Source of the DNA: Agelaius tricolor
Taxonomy: Eukaryota; Chordata; Aves; Passeriformes; Icteridae
Direction: 5' to 3'
Assembly (NCBI GenBank): GCA_023055355.1
Contig: JALJCS010000035.1
Coordinates: 248,001-312,000, forward strand
Length of the DNA: 64,000 nucleotides
In this document: positions 22,500 to 34,520 of the stretch, piece by piece
How the letters are laid out: every line of letters begins with the position of its first letter
Numbering within the stretch: position 1 is the stretch's first letter
The notes under the pieces: model-generated
What the model saw: only the letters and a program-made list of their open reading frames with translations
Told to the model about the DNA's origin: nothing
Database searches by the model: none
Position numbers and translations under genes: made by a program

Positions 22500-22720
22500 T
22501 TAAGTCAAAGGTATATAAGTGAGTCCCCAAATTCCTGCTGTTCCCCCCTGGCAAGTGATTATAATTACATTTGCATATATGATATACAGATATAAAGAGA
22601 TTTAATCAAAATGTAGCTGCCAAGGGGAGACCCAGTGAGTATACGTTCATCAGAAAATCATTATTAAAGGCTTTCCAGGTTGGCAAACTTCAGTTCAAAA
22701 TTAAAAGTGAGATTTTTTTT
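22500..22720. promoter_or_regulatory. Candidate conserved element with octamer motif
   Basis: An AT-rich non-repetitive block follows directly on GC-rich CR1 flanks. It contains a perfect POU octamer ATTTGCAT (22569-22576) next to ATAATTACA and followed by GATTTAATCAAAATG. The density of homeodomain/POU-type cores suggests an enhancer. No other evidence is available. Confidence 0.28.
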
Positions 22721-24454
22721 TATTACCCCTTTGAATATTTTCAGTTATTTCAAATGCAAGAGCAAAAAAAAATAAATCAGTGCCATCTTGCAGAAATATG
22801 AGTTGATAGAATGGTTATTATTATTATTTATTGGCTTGCAGAGAAGCATCTTGGGGGGATTTCTTGATGGGGGAGTTAGAGGAGTATTAGCTCTGTAATG
22901 GGAGGTGGAGGGAAAGGCATTTACATTTAAGACACTGCTTTGCTTTGCCCATATCAGATTTAATTTCTGTAGCAGAAATAGGGAAAAAACCTGAATAGAT
23001 CTTTGAAATTGCAGCTGTAAACACAGAATTTTGGTTCAAATCACTGGAGGAAGGATGTGAGGAGGAGGAGACAGGCACCTCGACAATTGTAAAGAGAAAA
23101 AGTCTCAGTGTGTTTCTTGCACCTTGCTTTTGGTTCAGCTATCTGTAAAACCTGTGACAGTATTTCATGTCCTCGTAGCTGGGGACATTTAGGGCAGAGG
23201 AGGTGTGGTGGTATGGGAGACCTTTGGTGAGACTTAATTAAGACAAATCAAGTTTATGGTTCCACTTGAACCCTTGTCTGCCAAATCCCTCTCACCAGGG
23301 CTACATTCAGAGAGAGATGGGAAAAAGATCCAGCAAAATGAGTACAGGTCTCCATGAAGAGGGAGGCAAAGGGGTGAGGTTTGTACAGACTCTGATGTGG
23401 GTAACTCTGTTTGTTGGAGCTCACTGTGCAGAGCTGAGGCCACAGTGGGACAGGACAGGTGGGCAGCTGCATGGACAGACATTTGTGCCGACCTGAACAC
23501 GTTAATGACGCAAACTGCAGCCACAAACATGAGAGGGGAATTCAGCCATGGGAATGTTTAAACATAACAAATATTATTTCCCAGATGAGATAGGGATGGA
23601 GTCTGGAACGGGAGGTTGTTGATCCCCTTTGCAGAAGATAATGAAGGTCACAAGCACAGGAACAGCAGTATAAACAACAAATGTGTACATTTGGCTCCAA
23701 ATTAGGTTGAGATAGAGCTTTCTTGGTACAACAGACCTCACACAACCACCTGAAATGTCTGAGCAGCAAATATCTCTCGCCAGCAGTGGTAAATCTTGCA
23801 GCACCAGATATTATGGGTATAAGAGGTCCATTCCAAGTAGCTCAGAAAATACCTCTCTGTAGGGAACATTTCAGTGGCACCTTTTATTAAGTGAGATCCA
23901 GGAGGAGTTAGACAGGAACAATAGATACCTGCCCTTCATTGAGAAGTTGTGTGAGCCAAAAGCCATGAAACTCCTGATTCTCAGTGCTGGGGGCTCTGGA
24001 GGGGCTGCTTCACTTTGCTTCTCCCACTGCTTTCCAATTTTCCCATTCCTTTACAATTCTGCCTGGCCAACCTGAGACTATCTTGCTTTACTGATCTTAA
24101 CAGTTGATCTTTAATTAAGGCATGGCCTGTTTTGGTCATTAATTTAATGTATCAGGCAGGGAATTCAACCTCATAAAACTCCATCCTAGCTCTGATAGAT
24201 CACACAGAACCTCAGGGAACACCAGGGAAAGCAGGTGCTCCATGGGAACTCCCATGGGAACAGAATTCCTCTGGAACCTGACCCAGTGCCACGCTGTGGG
24301 TTTCCCACATCCCTCCTCAGGGAAGGTTTTCCTAGAGCTGGCGACCGGCTAGTTTGGTCAATTTGTGATTATTGGAGGTTTGTTGGGCACTGGCCAAAAG
24401 CTGATTGAATAAGAGCTGCCTCAGAGGGTTGTGGGGCAGACCCAAAGCTGAATG

Positions 24455-24800
24455 TAATTATCAGCTTAATTCTAAATTAATATTTTGTTAGGGAGTGGGA
24501 TAGGCTTTACTTTCCCCCACCCTCCCTCACAGCACACACCACTGATCTGGGTTTGTTGAGCCTTGCAGGGTGCTCCAGGTTATACTGCCTGTGTCTGAGA
24601 TTGTTAAAACCTGTGAGGGTTGGGACCGTTTAAAATCGGAGCAAAAAAAAGGGAGGAAAATAGCTGGGAATGGGTGAACGTCATATAAATAGCAGTAAAA
24701 CTGTTAAATCTATTTGCATTTCACACCCAATAATTTTCAACTCCACCTCGAGAGCGCTGCTTGAAAGTCAGCACTTTTAATTGTCCAGTAAATTTCCTTT
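24455..24800. promoter_or_regulatory. Candidate conserved element with octamer motif
   Basis: This block includes AATTATCAGCTTAATTC and TAAATTAATATTTTG at its start, and a second perfect ATTTGCAT octamer at 24712-24719, shortly before CACCCAATAATTTTC and CCTCGAGAGCGCTGC with retained CpGs. The composition contrasts with the neighbouring GC-rich DNA. The element call is inference. Confidence 0.28.
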
Positions 24801-26789
24801 CAGGCAGCTGCTGCACAAACTGCCTCTGCCTGCAGTGAGGAAAAGCAGAGAACTGATTTATCTGAGCACGGAGACAAACACGGCCATTCGTGTGTCATGA
24901 GTTCCCCCTCTGTTTCACTTCATTCAGTGCCTCAGGCACTTGGTGGTGGCTCTGCAATCTGTCCCCAGGCACCAGCAGCACCATTCTGCACCTCTGAGAT
25001 GTCACTGGGCCCCCTCAGCCTGGAACAGCCCCGGGAAGGTGCCCAGCCCACCCTGGCCACCCACACCCCACGAGCTCCCTGTGTCCTGCTGCACCAGTAA
25101 ATCGCCCTCTGCCAGGCAGGGAATATCTGGGATTTGGAGCAAGCAGCTGTAAAGTCATGGCTTATAATTCAATTAGAGCTCAGGATAATCAGCTGAGTTG
25201 TGTCACATCTATTTAGTTTGACATTGGTTTCTTGGAGGTCCAAGAACATGGCCAAAGGGGAATTGAGCTGCTTATTTTGTTTGGGTGTTTGTTGGTTGGG
25301 AGCTTGGTGGTATTTTTTTTTTTTTGGTGTTTTTTTGAAGACTCTTTTTTATTTAAAAGGAAAAACTGAAATTCTGACCATACCTTTATATGGGATTATT
25401 TCAACAGTTGTGGAGTTGTTTAATGTTCTTGGAAACGGGCACAAAAAGGACCAGACTTGTTTGATTTGTCAAACAGTTTCAAAGAAAGCTTTTGCCCCTG
25501 GTGTTTCTATGTCCCATCTGGGAGCCTTTATTTGTATCTCTTCATTTTTGAAAAGTTCATTTCTTCCTCTTTCCCTTCCCCTTCCTTTCCCATTGTCCTG
25601 CCTGTCCCTGCCATTGCTGCCTTTCCTCTGTCCCTGCTGGGGCAGACACTGCCCTGCCAAGCAGCCCAAGTACAGGGGGCTTTCCCAATTCTCCAGAGCC
25701 ATTCAGTGATGAGCACCAACAACTGGATTGTCCAGCAGGGTAAAACCAGATCTGATCAGTGAAGGGAAGTGTGATTGCATGCGGATAGCAACTTTTTAGC
25801 TATTTCAGTGGTAGAGGTTCCATCTGAAATCCATGAATCTCAGGAAGCTCCCTATCTCCAGAATCTGGGGCTGTGCTTAGGCTTCTGCGTAATTTTCTCA
25901 AACTTTGAAGAAATCCAAATGAATGAATGGAGCAGTAACTTTATATCAGCTGTGGAATATGTTTCCTTGGTGCCAAGCCTTTACTGACCAAATTAGATGG
26001 GAAAGGAGGCAGCAGGGGCTGAGGACGCTGCTTGTGCCCCCACCCTCATCTCTTCTCACCAGCACCCAGCCCAGCCACAGCTACTGGGTTTATTCCAAGT
26101 TGCTGCACCTTTGGGTGAGTGTGGGTGAAGGGTAAAACCAGGCATGGCAGATGTTTGTACACAGCTATGAGATGGGGGAATGAGGGTGAGCCAAAGCCAG
26201 CACCAGTGGCCTCCAGCACCGCTGAGATTGAGAAGGTGAAGCACCAAAAACCAATGGGACTGGGAGGCCAAAGGCTGGGGAGGAGATCCTGCAAGACATC
26301 ACAGTGAAGAGAACTTGGCTGGAGAAGGTGGGGAGAGGCCAAAGTGTCCCCAGCCAGGTGAGAAAGACACAATTTAGGGATCCTTTCACTACCATGGATG
26401 TGCTCGAGGCATTTTGTTGCTTTTTCTTCATTCACTGCAGGTGGGGCAAAAATACTTATTAAAGAAAGAAAACCTTTCTAGAGCATGATCATCCTGCTTC
26501 ATCCCAGAGACTGGTTGGGTGGGAAATCAGTTAAAAAGAAAAAAAGAGTAGAGAAAAAATATCTTGCATGGTCTCCTCTGGCACCTTTCCCTGCTGCTGA
26601 AGATAAGACCTTGCTCCCATGTGCACACACATACCTGCACACACCTGGGAGAGGCCAGGGGCTCTGAGCAGGTTTGGAGGCAGCTTGTTTGCAATCTGAG
26701 CATCTGACCCACCTCTGCCCTGCAGTCACAGCTGCAACAGCAAAATATGTGTGTGTGCACAGGGTGGTAATGCTGGCAAGCAATTCTTT

Positions 26790-27000
26790 TTTATATATAT
26801 CTGCTTAATAATTACTGCTTCCTTATTCCTCTTAAAAGGTCCTGTGCGATCGCAAATAGATTCATTTACAAGTTATTGTTTAGATAGGTACAGTAAAGTA
26901 ACCACCAGCCTCATCTATTGATGCCTGTGCTTTATCATGCATTTAATGGTCTTATTTCTCCATAATGAATGAGTCGTCCAGTGGGAAATAAATTGAAATG
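26790..27000. promoter_or_regulatory. Candidate conserved noncoding element
   Basis: AT-rich, non-repetitive sequence with TTAATAATTACTG, the palindrome GCGATCGC (26846-26853) with two CpGs, TCATTTACAAG, CATGCATTTAATGG and CATAATGAATGAG. CpG retention inside AT-rich DNA, together with many TAAT-type cores, is typical of vertebrate developmental enhancers. A CR1 3' fragment sits about 100 bp downstream. Confidence 0.35.
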
Positions 27001-27094
27001 CCAGTCTGGGGATCAGTCAGTGCACACACACAGCCTCTGTAATGGCATGCTCATAATCTGTAGTGAAGGTATTTTTCTGGAATGTCCTAGATGC

Positions 27095-27159
27095 TCATGG
27101 CAGGGGGGTGGAAATTTGAGGTCCCTCCCAGCCCAAACCATTCTGTGATTCTGTGATCA
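27095..27159 (+). mobile_element. CR1-type LINE, extreme 3' end (sense on +)
   Basis: CTCATGGCAGGGGGGTGGAA, TTTGAGGTCCCTCCCAGCCC and AAACCATTCTGTGATTCTGT are an almost textbook CR1 terminus, including two copies of the tail repeat ATTCTGTG. Only 65 bp remain, a very severe 5' truncation. Confidence 0.9.
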
Positions 27160-30100
27160 ACAGACCAGAGAGAAATGCACTGTGACTTTGGATGCTTCTG
27201 CCCTCTGTGGGGCAGGGACTTGTCCTTGGAGTAGGTTCATCTCATGGAACTAATATGAGCTTTCCTGGGCTTCCTCTGGAGCCAATCAAGGCAGATGGAC
27301 AAGAGGAGAGGGCAATTAATCTCTCCATATTACCCTAAATCCCTTCCGCTGCCATGGGGGAGCTGCCAGCCCTCATCCAGGACTGTCCTTGCAGCTGGTG
27401 AGGAGCACAGAAGTGTCAGCTGTGCATGTGATCTTAATACAAGGAGGGAAAGAACATGTTAAAAGTTAATTTGCCATAAAATATGTCCACGTCCTTTTTA
27501 GCTTTTACAAGGGGTTTTTAAGTGGTTAGGTTGAAGTGGCTTGCAGCAATAGCAGGTCTGTCCTAGGGGTGATAGATTTCATTCACTGATGGGAAAACGA
27601 TGTGAATCAGCCTTGTCTGGCAGCGCGATCTCCTCGTTCAGGGGAGAGTTCAGCAAGGCCAGGGCTGATCACAGGGGGCTGATTCCTCCTCCCCCAGCTT
27701 TGTCACTCAGCTCACGGGGCTGGGAGGAAGGTGTCAGGGGCTGTGGGGAGGAAAGGAGCTGTCCCAGGGTGGGCAGGTCTCCTTGCAGGGCTGGGAGAGC
27801 GTGCCTGGGGAAGGGAGGGCAGCAGGAGGATGGATGGGCAGAGCTCTTCTTGCGGCTTCAGTTTTATTGATCTGCTCATTAACAATGGGATGAACCTTAA
27901 GTGAATTTCAGGTGTCAGTGCCAAGGCAGGTTATTTCTGTCATAAATGGCATGTCAGGCAATCTGAGAACTCAGCTGTTCAGTGGGATGGAGAGGATAAG
28001 GGGACAAGGACATGCTGCTTCTTGGGAGCCTGTGCTTTGCAGGTGCAGGAGAGCTGCTTTCATCTTGGGCAGGGGGTCAGGGGAAGTTCAGTGCTTCTCC
28101 AAACTGGAGAACTCTCAGTGAAACACCCTAAAAATTCACAAGTGGCCTCATTTTCCAACAAGTAACTGCAGCCTCTCGCAAGGCTGTGCCTCAGCTTCTC
28201 CCTCCCTTGGACCCAGGCCCTGTCTCGTGCAGTCTTCCTCACTCTTTCCATTGTCAATATTTCTCATTTTTAGTGTCAATTCCCTTGACTCCGGAGAGTT
28301 TTTTTCAAATACTACAAAATTAGGATGCTTTTATTTTTGTCTGAAAAAAATTCAGGCTTCCTTCTCTCTTCAAAAAGAGCTGAACATTTCTTTTACAAGC
28401 AGTACTTTTTGCCAACATACTTCTCTGCGTAGTAGACTGCTCTGGTCCCACAGTGCTAGATTGCATTTCTGCAGCCAGGAGCCTGAAGGTTCTCTTAAAA
28501 AACGGTGACTCCTAAATGGAAATGAGTCCTGTCTGGCTAGGAGGCCTTCAAGTCCTCCAGGTCCTCATGCCTGTTTGGATCACCAGGTAATGGTGAGTAT
28601 CTCAGAGTATCCTGGAATAGGGTCAAACGTGGGGTTGTCCAGTGAAAGCCTTAAAGATCTGCCCTCCCTGTGCCTACAAAACACAAATTGTCTTTCACTA
28701 TGTCTCAAATTCATGTTTTTCAGCTCTTTAATTTTAGGCTTTATTGGTGGAAGGGTGGAAGGTTTGGGAAGTGGACAGTGCAATGTGTTATTGTATCTAA
28801 CTGCTGTGCTGCATAATATTTTTGCTGATTTTGGGTGTCTTAAAACAAATTTGTGAGGTTCATAGCCAGCACCCAGCTGGGGATGTGACCTCAGGCTGTG
28901 GGATCTTTTCTGCATCTCCCTCGAATTTCTCACCAGCCTCCTCAGCATCCTGTTAGGATATTTATCACCCTTCCCCTGGAAATCGAGCCCCGTTGGTCAG
29001 AAGATAAGGAGCTGGGGTGAGCAGCTGGGCAGTTCCAGGATCCCCGAGGATTTGGGCTCTCAGGATCCGCGGGGCAGCGCTCCTTGCTGGAGGCCACTGA
29101 AGCCTTTCATGGCATTTTCCTGCTCACTGAAAAACATGTACAGGTCACTGGCATTCCAGATCTTATGTTTAATCTCTTTTCCCATTGCAATCCTTCCTAA
29201 AGGCCTTTGCTGTGCAGCATTTTGTCCTTCTTCTTAAGGTTTTTGGAAGACACGAGAGACTTCTAAAATTTCTGATGCTTTAAAAACATGCACTGGACCC
29301 TGCAGATTATAGCCTTAAAGTTTCCTTCCTGGAGCAAATTTCTTCTCTTTTAGCATTCAATGAATACTGAGGTTGCTGTTCTGGGGACTCAGGGAAATGC
29401 AGATATGTGCTCCAGATTAGATGCTGATACAATGCAAACACACCACAGAGGAAATCCTGGCAGGGTCAGGTTCCCTCCTCAGATTGTATCTTTGCAGTGG
29501 CTTACTCAGTGCAGTAACTCAATCTTATTTAAGAGTCCCCTTCAAACCAGGGTAATGCTGTTTCCCAAAGCATTAAAAAGCTGAAGCCAATTACATCTTT
29601 ATTTCATTAAATATCCTGAACATTGCTCATATATTTCAGGGAATGGCATGACCTGATTTACAAACATATCACCACATGTGCAGTGTCCATGAAAGCAATT
29701 CTATAAACATTCCTTTCCTCTTTCCAGCTTTCTGCCCATCTGCAGCAGGGTTTGGTGGAAAGATCCTTGGTGGAATGAACCTTGGGGTTTCTTTCCTCCA
29801 GGAAAGCCAAGCAGTCCTGGACATTCCTCTCCTGGATAATGGGTCTCTTTGGAGAGCTTTGAGGCCAGCAACCCAGGAGAGGCTGGAGAGTGTCTGCCAG
29901 TGAGGGGGAAATGTCCAGAAAGGGATCATTTCACAGCCAGATGTTGTCCTGTGGGATATGGACAGGGGAAGTGCAGCAATCCCCACGTTGCTGTTGGGCA
30001 GGAGTAATGTGAGGCAAGAGGGGAGAGCAGGGAGCTCCTCAAAATGAAGCTGGGATTCTTGGGCCATCCTGGATAGTGAGAGGGATTAACACTGTGAGTT

Positions 30101-31450
30101 TGGGACAGGGTGTTTTGGAAAACAAAAACAAAAACCAAAAAAGAACCCACCCAATATTACTAGGGTGAAGATAAAAGTCTGAGATGAGCTCATGCAAGTG
30201 TAGTAATTTTGCTGCTTTCCTCCAGTCTCCAGTTCCTGGAGTTTTTAGGTGAAAGCACTGATTTTCATGGTTGTACTGAATATGTTTTCATCACAATGGG
30301 GGAGACAAAGAGCATGTTCAGGGTAGGGCCAGCTGGTACCACCATCCATGCTAAAACCTGTTGTCACCACAATCCATCCTGAGCCTGAAGCAAGTTAAAC
30401 AAGCCAATAACTTAAATACTTGCTCAAACTCCCTACTTAGGAGTTTTTACAGCCTCTTTTACAGGCAGAGTCTGATCACTTTGTGCTCTCAGTATTGGTC
30501 CCACTGCCCTAAACTCTGTGAGCTTCAGATTTGGTGCTGGTGGGATCCCTGGTGGGATCTGGGCAGGCATCCATCACAGCCCCTGCCCTGCCATGGGACA
30601 GGGTGCTGGTGAGGTGCATCTGTCCTCCTTCTCCTCATGGCAAGGATCCAGGTGCAGGGAGCTGGGATTGCTCCAGAGCTTCCCTCGGTGTTGCAGTCAT
30701 TAGCAGTAAAATCTACCCCCCACTAGAAACAAAACCAAATAAACATTATTCCCCTTCTGCCTCCCAAGCATTTTCTTACAAAAAGTCATCACCTTTAAAA
30801 AAGAAATTAAAAAATCAAATCAGCTGCCCTCACCAAACAAAGCTGAGTATGACAAAACCATTCCCTTTTTTTAATCTACAAGAAACACGCCCTTGCCCAG
30901 CCCACCAGCTCAGCCTCCCACCCATGACAGCCCTTTCCTCTCCCAAACAGGCAACAGATTTCAATTTAGCTCTGAGCGAGGGAAGCTCGATTGGGTTATT
31001 AAATTTCACACACTAATTGACGCGCCTGCCGTAAAATATAACGTGCACAAACACAATTTATACTAATGACACAGGGAGGGGAAGCTCTCTGCTTCCAGTG
31101 CCCCTCTCCTTCCCTCTCCCCCTGCTCCCTTGGGAACCCGCCTTAATTGCCCCTCCAGCACAGGGAGGTGAGCAGGGCTGGGAGGTTAAAGAGAAATAAA
31201 TACTGAAATGCTGATGGGATGTTTCCTGTTTCAGCAGTGCAGGCTTCAGAGCTCACTCCCCTTCCCAAGGCCTCCCCCAGGCTTTGACTTCTTCATCTGT
31301 GATGGCAGCAGAACAACCTCAGCCCGAAGCCCTGCAATGAGTTCGCCAAGGATGTGTTACAGGGAGGCTGCTGCAGCTGCTCAGACCTTCATTCCCTGGG
31401 ACAGCCAGGCTGGAAGATCCCGTCACCCTCTGGATGCTCATCCTGCACCT
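27160..31450. other. Unique noncoding block, no gene seen
   Basis: No exon, RNA gene or transposon was recognised. Frames of 100-160 codons (for example 29669-30067 -, 30531-31016 +) lack domains. The candidate conserved block 30950-31080 is listed separately. 29585-29665 is a smaller AT-rich patch of similar texture. Confidence 0.5.
30950..31080. promoter_or_regulatory. Candidate conserved element with retained CpGs
   Basis: Within about 80 bp (30974-31050) there are six CpG dinucleotides (GAGCGAGG, CTCGATT, GACGCGCC, GCCGTAA, AACGTGC) inside otherwise AT-rich DNA with ATTAAATTT, CTAATTGAC and TACTAATGAC. That mix is unusual for this window, where CpGs are otherwise sparse outside GC-rich patches. 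It suggests purifying selection or a hypomethylated regulatory site. Confidence 0.38.
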
Positions 31451-31529
31451 CCTGCAGCAAACAGGGAAAACCCTGCAGCAAACAGGGAAAACCCTGCAGC
31501 AAACAGGGAAAACCCTGCAGCAAACAGGG
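31451..31529. repeat. 21-bp minisatellite, about 3.7 perfect copies
   Basis: A 21-bp unit starting CTGCAGCAAACAGGGAAAAC begins at 31452, 31473, 31494 and 31515. The first three copies look identical and the last stops after 15 bp. Each unit junction contains CCCTG...CAGGG, a short inverted repeat able to fold as a hairpin around CTGCAG. The unit is a multiple of 3 and stop-free on the + strand, giving CSKQGKP-type repeats that are not evidence of a gene. Confidence 0.95.
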
Positions 31530-32315
31530 GCTCTTTGCTGCTCCCCTGCAGAGCTTCGCCCACAACCCTCACAGCAGAGTTTTTGTCCACTCTCCCTCCT
31601 GGCCAGCAGCCTGGACAGAGGTAAAGTGACAAAATACTGGTGGCTCTGTTCAGGTGGGTGACGACCCCAAAGGGTGGGGCAGATGCTGACCAAACTCCCA
31701 GGAACATCTCAGCTGCTTCCTCAAAAATTATTTTCCCAAAAAAGATAAAGCACAGTCACTTTTCTTCTGGAAGATGTTTCTAAATAGTTGATGATGAAAT
31801 CTTAGCAGTGCCTAGCAGTTTAGCCAATTCTGTTAGTTAATTGTTACTTTCCCCAACAATTTAAAACAGGTCCTCTTTGTTAAGAAATAGAGAAAACATT
31901 TTTAAGTTTTCTTTTTTCCAAACGTGCACATGTTCTTGCATTTCAAATTCCACTCCCCAAGCCCAGGGTTCTCCTGGAGAACAAGGAATGGAGTTGGCAT
32001 CCTTAGGAAGGGGCTATCATCATAGTAAGGGAAATTTCCAGCAAGGCATGGGGCTGCACAGCTGGCACTGGGAAGCTGCTGGAGCTGCATCTTTGTGCTG
32101 TAGCATGAGAGCTTTGCCCAAGTCAGAGAATCCTCCTGAAGCAAAAATCAAGTGACTTGCAGAGCCATGGTCTAATTTTAGCTGTGTCTGAGTCACAATG
32201 CCGGAATTTAAAATTGGTTACAGAGGCAGTGACTAGGGAAAAAAATTGAATCAGTTTAGCATCTTTCTCCTGCAGGTTTTATTCATGGGAAGACTTTTCT
32301 CAGTAGCATAGAGCC
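31530..32315. other. Unique noncoding sequence
   Basis: Nothing recognised apart from mildly AT-rich DNA at about 31720-31900. Confidence 0.5.
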
Positions 32316-32655
32316 ATGGAATCCCAGAATGGATTGGGTTTGAAGGCGCCTCAAAGCCCATCCTGTGCCCATCCAGGTGTGCCATGGCAGGGACACCTTC
32401 CCCTGTCCCAGGTGCTCCCAGCCCTGTCCAGCCTGGCTTGGACACCTCCAGGGATGCAGGGGCAGCCCCGGCTGCTCTGGCACCTGTGCCAGGGCCTGCC
32501 CAGCCTCACAGGGAACAATTCCTTCTACATACCTAACCTCAATTCCCCCTCTCTCTGTGTGAACCCTTTACTCCTTGTCCTGTCACTACATCCCTGTCCA
32601 ACTTCCTTGTGGGTCCCTTCAAATCCTGGAAGGTGCTCTGAGGTCTCCACTCAGT
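32316..32655 (-). mobile_element. CR1-type LINE, 3' part (sense on -)
   Basis: Reverse-complement CR1 order on the + strand: TGGAATCCCAGAATGGATTG, GCGCCTCAAAGCCCATCCTG, GCCATGGCAGGGACACCTTC, GGTGCTCCCAGCCCTGTCCA, CACCTCCAGGGATGCAGGGG, CACCTGTGCCAGGGCCTGCC, CAGCCTCACAGGGAACAATT, CCTTTACTCCTTGTCCTGTC and TCCTGGAAGGTGCTCTGAGG. About 340 bp remain, truncated and noncoding. Confidence 0.9.
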
Positions 32656-33650
32656 TAATGTATACCAGGGAAGGTACAGGCGTAACTCCATACCCTTCGT
32701 GCCTCCTGGTGTTCAGGGAAAAGAAGCAGGAATTTATGGGGTACAACAAACCCAAAACTCTGTGGCCATGGAGCGCCCAGCCTGGGTATGGCCCCATTTT
32801 CTGAGGGAATGAAGAATTCTTCTAGATTTCACCCCTTTTGCCCACCCTGGGAGTAGGGAAGGCTCAGCCTCTGCTGCCTTGACCCCTCATTAATGCAGAG
32901 CATGGATTTCATTACACTGATTGTTCAATTCTGTTATTAACAAGACATAAATCTCTGCACTGGTCACTCTCAGCCTTCGGGTCACAACCCCTGGGAGAGG
33001 TCAGCAGTGATACCCAGCCCAGGTCATGGCCCTCAACCCATTACCTGTCCCATTAGCTGGGGCTGCACTGGTGGGCTGGGGGCAGGTACTGGGCTGGCTG
33101 CCTCCTTCACTCCCATCTCCAGCCTTCCCCTGGGCATTGCTCTGCTGGAGCCTTCTCGATTTTTCCAGTCGTGATTGGGATCTGGAGTCTGCCATTGCAG
33201 ACCTGAGCAGAGTCTGAGGGATGGCCACACAGAAATCAGTCTGTCCACCTTCACCAAAACCTGCCTCCCCACCCTCATGGCCACCCTGCAGTGTCCCAGA
33301 AAAAATGGGAATTCATACAAACACAAAGACACCTGCTACCGGCCTCTTTCTTCCTCCTGCTTTTCCTACCATCTTCCTTCTTCCCTGTTGCTTTTTCCCT
33401 TTCTTCTGCTCTGAACCCAGACTTGGAGCAAGTTATTTGAGGTTCCCTACAGATTTTGTCATCAGAGCAATCAGCAAGAAGCTCTTGAACTTCATGCACT
33501 GCTCATATCCCCCCTCCAGCCAGAGGCTGAAGGTCCCAGCTCCCTGCACAGCCCATGTCACCTGCAGTCCCCATCCCCTCTACCTCAGCAGGTAGAGCCA
33601 GGTGTGCTGTGCCACTGGCCATGCCCTCAGCTGTCCCAGAGTGCAGGCAG
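32656..33650. other. Unique sequence with a polypyrimidine tract
   Basis: No gene was recognised. A pyrimidine-rich stretch of about 70 bp runs from about 33345 to 33414 on the + strand and could form triplex or polypurine structures. Confidence 0.5.
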
Positions 33651-33712
33651 GACAGGAACAGGGCAGGGGAAGGGACAGGGACAGGGGCAGGGATAGGGAC
33701 AGGGGCAGGGAT

Positions 33713-33786
<74 letters not shown>

Positions 33787-33987
33787 AACAGGGCAGGGGC
33801 AGGGACAGGGCAGGGGCAGGGGCAGGGACAGGAACAGGGCAGGGGCAGGGACAGGGACAGGGACAGGGGCAGGGACAGGGACAGGAACAGGGCAGGGGCA
33901 GGGACAGGGACAGGGACAGGGACAGGAACAGGGACAGGGACAGGGACAGGGGCAGGGACATGGACAGGGACAGGGCCAGGGGCAGGG

Positions 33988-34064
<77 letters not shown>

Positions 34065-34107
34065 GCAGGGACAGGGACAGGAACAGGGACAGGGACAGGG
34101 ACAGGGC
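33651..34107. repeat. Hexamer array (GGGACA)n with GGGGCA and GGAACA variants
   Basis: About 455 bp of GGGACA hexamers are interspersed with GGGGCA, GGGATA, GGAACA and shortened GGGCA units. Runs of perfect GGGACA repeats reach several copies (for example around 33720-33745 and 34000-34070). Period 6 keeps all frames open on both strands, so the 366- and 248-codon + frames and the 251-codon - frame are products of the array. Runs of three or four G separated by 2-3 nt fit the G-quadruplex pattern throughout the + strand. Confidence 0.95.
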
Positions 34108-34289
34108 TGTGGGGTTGTGGGTCACTGTGGGATTGGAGTTCCCCTCAGCACGGGTGCTTCCACTCGGCACAAAGTCCCACCCTGCAACAAATCCTCTTTG
34201 TCTTGGCACGTTTTTTGTCACCCAGTGGGGGAGGAAGGGCCGGGGGACCAGGTGGCATCCATCCAAAATGGGCAAGCATTTCATTTTTG

Positions 34290-34520
34290 TCTTTACAGGC
34301 ATTTTGTCAGGCAGAACTGCAGGCGGTAACTCCACAAACAGTAATTAACCACAAGCTGTGGGCAGTGTTAAAGTGCTTGCCCCCTAACTTGCTGGTACAT
34401 AGGAAATCTGAGATGCTGCTAATAGATTTTCAGCAGCTGAGTCCATTTCTGGCCCGAACCTATTTGATATGGCATTCAGATAACACTGTTGATTATTCTC
34501 CTGAGCATTCACTGGACCCT
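34290..34520. promoter_or_regulatory. Weak candidate conserved noncoding element
   Basis: Balanced, non-repetitive sequence just downstream of the hexamer array. It contains CAGTAATTAACCACAAG, GCTGCTAATAGATTTTCAGC and CAGATAACACTG (GATA-type core). The texture resembles constrained noncoding DNA. No further support is available. Confidence 0.25.

Larger units (their letters stand above)
22286..27094. other. Unique noncoding block with AT-rich candidate elements
   Basis: No gene was recognised. The + frame 25200-25709 (169 codons) reads through T-rich sequence and has no domain beyond hydrophobic low complexity. T tracts lie at about 22713-22722 and 25314-25325, and a pyrimidine-rich stretch at about 25556-25640. 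Candidate regulatory blocks are listed separately at 22500-22720, 24455-24800 and 26790-27000. Confidence 0.5.

Noticed and set aside
25200..25709. 169-codon open frame with hydrophobic stretches
   Set aside because: The hydrophobicity comes from T-rich and CT-rich low-complexity DNA (Phe/Leu/Ser/Pro). No coherent membrane protein is recognised.
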